From: an uncultured Collinsella sp.
Lineage (GTDB): Bacteria > Actinomycetota > Coriobacteriia > Coriobacteriales > Coriobacteriaceae
Direction: 5' to 3'
Length of the DNA stretch: 15,270 nucleotides
Assembly: GCA_900754745.1 (NCBI GenBank)
Contig: CAAEEB010000053.1
Location: 1 to 15,270, forward strand
Made by a program: the position numbers and the translations under genes. Under the pieces are notes generated by a model. The model was given only the letters and a program-made list of their open reading frames with translations, was not told the DNA's origin and did no database searches. Below are positions 12,800 to 15,270 of this stretch, one piece after another. The first letter of the stretch is position 1. Each line of letters starts with the position of its first letter.

Positions 12800-13378
12800 T
12801 TTCTCGATGAACCGGTCGACCTTTCGAGCATTTTGATAAACCTTTTCAAGCGTTCGGAAAACAGCTTTCTCGTTGTACGCGGGAAGCCCTTGGGCGTTCA
12901 CAAAATACATCAGCTGATTGAGGTTTGTTCCTTCCTTCAATAACTCATGATGGAGTTTTTCAACTTCCGCGATGTCAAAATTGAATGATTCGATCTTTCC
13001 GTAAATTGCGCTGCGGCGAACCAGTTCGCTTGCAGAAATGCCGAGCGCCGCTGCACGCTGCTCAATTGCCTTTTTTTCTGGAGCAGTGAGCATTACTTGG
13101 AACGGAATACTCCTTTTTTCAGAAATCGGCTCGCCACGTTCATCGGTTTTACGCGATGCCTGTGCTCTCCTGTAATCCTCCTGTTGCTTATGGAGGGCCT
13201 TTTTCTTCCGATCAAGAACTTGCATTTCGTCATCGAGATCATCAAGTGAGATTTCCCGATGAATCAGTACGGATCGAATCAACTCAGCTTCCGTACAACC
13301 AGCTTGTTCGCAAAGTTGTTGATAGATCTCTTCCTCTTCAGGAGAAACGCGAGCCTTTACGAATTCATTTCGTGCCAT
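12725..13378 (-). CDS. MobC-like relaxosome accessory protein with two RHH units
   Basis: A 217-residue DNA-binding protein. Residues 5-45 (EFVKARVSPEEEEIYQQLCE and on) fit a ribbon-helix-helix unit. Residues about 48-80 are a charged helical linker. Residues 90-125 (IPFQVMLTAPEKKAIEQRAA, ISASELVRRSAIYGK) form a second such unit, followed by the MobC hallmark GTNLNQLMYFVNAQG (about 140-154) and helices to the end. MobC proteins bind the origin of transfer and help the relaxase nick it. Family members usually have one DNA-binding unit, so the extra N-terminal one is notable. The ATG at 13378 has GGAG 11 nt upstream, inside a hairpin. No relaxase gene follows; the downstream DNA belongs to the regulator/ABC cluster. 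Composition is AT-richer than the left half. Confidence 0.8.
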   Translation of the reverse strand: MARNEFVKARVSPEEEEIYQQLCEQAGCTEAELIRSVLIHREISLDDLDDEMQVLDRKKKALHKQQEDYRRAQASRKTDERGEPISEKRSIPFQVMLTAPEKKAIEQRAAALGISASELVRRSAIYGKIESFNFDIAEVEKLHHELLKEGTNLNQLMYFVNAQGLPAYNEKAVFRTLEKVYQNARKVDRFIEKLEKRYHVDYIPSDYLADEPDNRNL

Positions 13379-13387
13379 TTTTCTACT

Positions 13388-13411
13388 TTCTCCGGAGTGG
13401 CCTCCGGAAAA
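13388..13411 (-). promoter_or_regulatory. Hairpin covering the ribosome site of the MobC-like gene
   Basis: TTCTCCGGAG (13388-13397) pairs with CTCCGGAAAA (13402-13411), nine of ten bases, around TGGC. In the leftward mRNA the GGAG ribosome site of the MobC-like gene (13393-13390) is inside the stem, which could restrain translation. As DNA it could be a binding site for the protein itself. Confidence 0.45.
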
Positions 13412-13470
13412 GTAAGCAAGAAACTGAGGATTGGCATCCGTCACCTCTTGCTATGGTTGCCTAATTTTTA

Positions 13471-13517
13471 GAAAGAGTGAAACCAACCCGCAAAAAGCGT
13501 GCTGCGTTCACTCTTTC
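13471..13517. repeat. 11-bp inverted repeat upstream of the MobC-like gene
   Basis: GAAAGAGTGAA (13471-13481) and TTCACTCTTTC (13507-13517) are exact reverse complements with a 25-nt spacer. It is the first of a series of inverted repeats between the MobC-like gene and the right edge of the window, and may be part of an origin of transfer. Confidence 0.6.
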
Positions 13518-13532
13518 CCTTTTCTCCGTGAC

Positions 13533-13614
13533 AGGAGAAAAGCAAGATTCGTAAATCATGATAACGGGGACTACGGGCCCGGTTATCATGATTTATGTAC
13601 ATCTTGCAATCTCC
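13533..13614. other. Large nested inverted repeat, candidate oriT
   Basis: TAAATCATGATAAC (13552-13565) and its exact reverse complement (13582-13595) form the core. Outside it GCAAGAT (13542-13548) pairs with ATCTTGC (13601-13607), and still further out GGAG pairs with CTCC. Each core arm holds the small palindrome ATCATGAT. Origins of transfer usually lie upstream of mobC with long imperfect inverted repeats, exactly this position. No known nic-site consensus was recognised, so a replication or partition site is the alternative. Confidence 0.45.
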
Positions 13615-13650
13615 GGAACGGGGATTGGGCGAAACGCAGTGTAGACGTGG

Positions 13651-14460
13651 AATGAGAGGCCTCATTCCAAGCGAGAGGCCTCGCGGCGTTGTAACTGCGT
13701 GAAGACCGTGAGCGAAAGTGAATTTTTAACGCGAAGGATGCTGAGTGTTAGAGATTCGCTGTAGCGAGAGCGGAGCGGGTTTGCGGCGCCCGTGACGCAA
13801 ACATTCGACTTTATCGAATCGTTTTTCGATACGCTTGCGAAAAAGTTGAGGCAGCTTTCGACATTTCAATGACGCGGAGAGTCTTTAGTGAGACTCGTAG
13901 CGTTGTTGGATTGTCGAAAGGTACCGCGAATCGCATTACGGTTCGAATGGCGAGTCGATTTTCATGCGGCGGTCAAGCCGCCTATGATCGCGACCAGAGG
14001 TCGCTATCGATTTTCAAAACTCACGTTTTGTTTAGACGCGATTTGAGATGCGAAACGAAAACCGAAACGCCCGCGCGAGTCGTTTGACTTTTGCGCAGGC
14101 GTTTCGAATCAAATGAAAATCAATACGATGAGTTTTTGAGTTTCACGCTTCATAACAGATTTAAAAGCTACGGCGTCAATTCCAACTGCCATCAATCAAC
14201 CGATGCAGTCGCAGTCGACTTACCGACCCAGGTCCAAGGGCGGAGCCCTGGCAAGAGCCAACGGCTGCGAACTTGTGGCTACATTTACGATGGAGGTACA
14301 AGTTCGCGTCTCTTGCGAGATTTTTCATCTCACAGCACATTTCACGGCAAACCATCGCCGCGCTTAGATCGCCTCGGTGTCCGGTGGCTGTCCGGTAGCG
14401 AACCTTTTACCGAGACGCACCGGAGACATCGCGTGACTGTGTCATGCCGCAACAATGTAA
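13651..14460. other. Gene-free segment with a chain of short hairpins
   Basis: No frame here has a ribosome site and plausible protein composition. Short perfect inverted repeats occur throughout: GGAATGAG/CTCATTCC, a direct repeat of GAGAGGCCTC (13654 and 13673), GTTTGCG/CGCAAAC, GAGTCT/AGACTC, GGCGG/CCGCC, GCGACC/GGTCGC, AAAAC/GTTTT, CGAAACGCC (14063-14071) with GGCGTTTCG (14098-14106), AGGGC/GCCCT near 14240, and GCGAACTTGT (14267-14276) with ACAAGTTCGC (14298-14307). The stretch 13800-14110 is strikingly rich in TCGA and CGAA. It may be part of a replication or transfer origin, or a decayed sequence. Confidence 0.45.
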
Positions 14461-14486
14461 AAGTGTGACTGCCGAACTGTGTAATA

Positions 14487-14522
14487 ACGCAATAACGTAA
14501 CAACGTTATTGCGTCACTTTTT
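14487..14522 (+). terminator. Perfect 12-bp hairpin followed by a T run
   Basis: ACGCAATAACGT (14487-14498) pairs exactly with ACGTTATTGCGT (14503-14514) around AACA, followed by CACTTTTT. The form suits a plus-strand terminator, although the stem is AT-rich and no plus-strand gene is seen before it. It may instead belong to the repeat module that follows. Confidence 0.4.
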
Positions 14523-14538
14523 AACGCCGCCAAGGGCG

Positions 14539-14864
14539 CCGGGTTTTTAGGGCAGAGCCCTAGTGCGCCGCCGGGCTTTGTACGGCGGCGCACGACACTT
14601 GCGGAAAATTTTCAGGCGCGATTAGTTCAATGTTCAATTGTTCTGCTATTCCACAGTCACGTTGTTCTGTTATTTCGATTTGCCGTAATCGCGTTATCGC
14701 ACAGCTACGCTACTACGTAGTTACGTTATGACACAGTTGCGTTGTGTCATAGTTCGGTTCCGCAAGAGTCGTACGCCGCCGTACAAAACTGCGTTTTGCC
14801 CGGCGGCGTACGATTTAGGGCACTGCCCTAAAACCCGGCACACGGCAAAACGAAATAACAGAAC
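14539..14864. repeat. Module of two inverted copies with GC-rich hairpins
   Basis: The left copy runs CCGGGTTTTTAGGGC...GCCCTA (14539-14561), then a hairpin with 10-bp arms GTGCGCCGCC (14563-14593). The right copy is the reverse: a hairpin with 13-bp arms TCGTACGCCGCCG (14769-14813, inner stem CAAAAC/GTTTTG), then AGGGC...GCCCTAAAACCCGG (14815-14837). A second inverted pair, GTTCTGTTATTTCGATTTGC at 14664-14683 continuing to 14685, matches 14843-14864 at 21 of 22 bases. Between them are TATGACACA/TGTGTCATA (near 14727-14752) and degenerate repeats around GTTACGTTAT. No protein is encoded. It may be an iteron-like origin, oriT or non-autonomous element. Confidence 0.6.
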
Positions 14865-14889
14865 TATGTAATAACGACATTACGTAAAT

Positions 14890-15040
14890 ACGGCATTGCT
14901 GAAAAAATGAATACCGTTGACACTCCCCGTAGTTGAAACCAGGGGTTTTACGACGGTTTTGATAATCTATGTGGTCAATATGATGCCGTTGAACCAGCGT
15001 ATCGATACCGCCCAGCCATTCGCCTCGCCCCCGTCGCACG
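14890..15040 (-). pseudogene. Possible degraded transposase C-terminus
   Basis: The minus-strand frame ending near here contains IDTLVQRHHIDHIDYQNRRK. This faintly recalls the YI..YN..R end of IS3-type transposases, and the sequence around 14918-14935 (GTTGACACTCCCCG) is of a type seen at insertion-sequence ends. There is no complete domain and no start codon with a ribosome site. It is a weak call; the stretch may hold nothing coding. Confidence 0.15.
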
Positions 15041-15102
15041 CATCTTCATTCGGTCTGTCATTATTAATCTAACGATGCTTTGGGGAATGTAGGTGCTTCC
15101 AA

Positions 15103-15270
15103 ATGTACTGTCGACTTCTTCTCAAACTAATCCTAAGAGACAGGGCCGTATGGATCTCTACGCTCGTTCTCGCTGCAGCCTTCTCCGTCCCCATTGCGTT
15201 CAATTCACCCATCTACGGGCCCTTCTTTATGAAGCAGGGCATGCAGGGCTTTGTCGACGCATTCAATACG
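15103..15270 (+). CDS. N-terminus of a membrane protein, cut by the window edge
   Basis: A frame of 56 codons open to the last base. It starts MYCRLLLKLILRDRAVWIST, followed by a hydrophobic helix (TLVLAAAFSVPIAF, about residues 20-33) and then a probably external stretch with NSPIYGPFFMKQGMQGFVDA. AGGTG lies 8 nt before the ATG. A basic first helix followed by one membrane segment and a large external part is common for ABC-type permeases such as FtsX-like or ABC-2 proteins. The visible part is too short to decide. It is preceded by 1.7 kb without a gene. Confidence 0.6.
   Translation, partial: MYCRLLLKLILRDRAVWISTLVLAAAFSVPIAFNSPIYGPFFMKQGMQGFVDAFNT

Noticed and set aside
13869..14468. Two plus-strand frames of 72 and 125 residues in the repeat-rich region
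   Set aside because: Neither has a ribosome site or a plausible protein composition, and both run through many short hairpins.
13471..14864. CRISPR array
   Set aside because: The repeats are inverted, unequal and irregularly spaced, with no constant repeat-spacer unit and no cas gene.

Overview
The window looks like an accessory, mobile-element-derived region from a high-GC actinobacterium, most likely a gut Coriobacteriia (Collinsella/Olsenella-like). This placement is inferred, not proven. It rests on the GC-rich codons of the left half, a DUF5067-type lipoprotein and a very large membrane-bound LuxR-type regulator, both of which I associate with that class. Base composition is patchy: the left third is GC-rich, the ABC-transporter operon and the MobC gene are visibly AT-richer. 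This suggests a mosaic assembled by several transfers.

Layout. (1) 1-530 holds almost no gene: a minus-strand terminator, a possible gene tail and several small inverted repeats leading into an operon. (2) 531-2628, plus strand: three overlapping genes, all calcineurin-like metallophosphoesterases. They end in a perfect 39-bp palindrome that overlaps the last stop codon. (3) 2659-4107, minus strand: a ribbon-helix-helix/coiled-coil protein, a tiny membrane ORF interrupted by TGA, and a lipoprotein. (4) 4294-4878, minus strand: a resolvase-type serine recombinase. (5) 5095-5642, plus strand: a toxin-antitoxin pair behind a perfect 38-bp palindrome. (6) 5643-6557: a small helical protein, long hairpins and a GC-rich reading-frame remnant. 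(7) 6558-12424, minus strand: a membrane regulator with two LuxR helix-turn-helix domains, a secreted four-cysteine protein, two ABC permeases, an ABC ATPase and a membrane-anchored protein. (8) 12725-13378, minus strand: a MobC-like relaxosome protein without a relaxase. (9) 13379-15102: 1.7 kb without a convincing gene, full of nested inverted repeats (candidate oriT or replication region). (10) 15103 to the end: the start of a membrane protein.

How the parts fit. Resolvase, toxin-antitoxin pair, KfrA-like coiled coil, MobC and the repeat-rich region form a plasmid or mobilizable-element backbone. Two blocks look like cargo: the triple phosphoesterase operon and the regulator/secreted protein/ABC operon. 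The second is the best candidate for an undescribed system. A two-headed membrane LuxR regulator sits directly upstream of a small Sec-exported, cysteine-containing protein. A strong hairpin separates that gene from a tightly overlapping ABC transporter plus anchored protein. This is the layout expected for a secreted antimicrobial or signal protein with a dedicated export, immunity or sensing transporter. The activity itself is inference.
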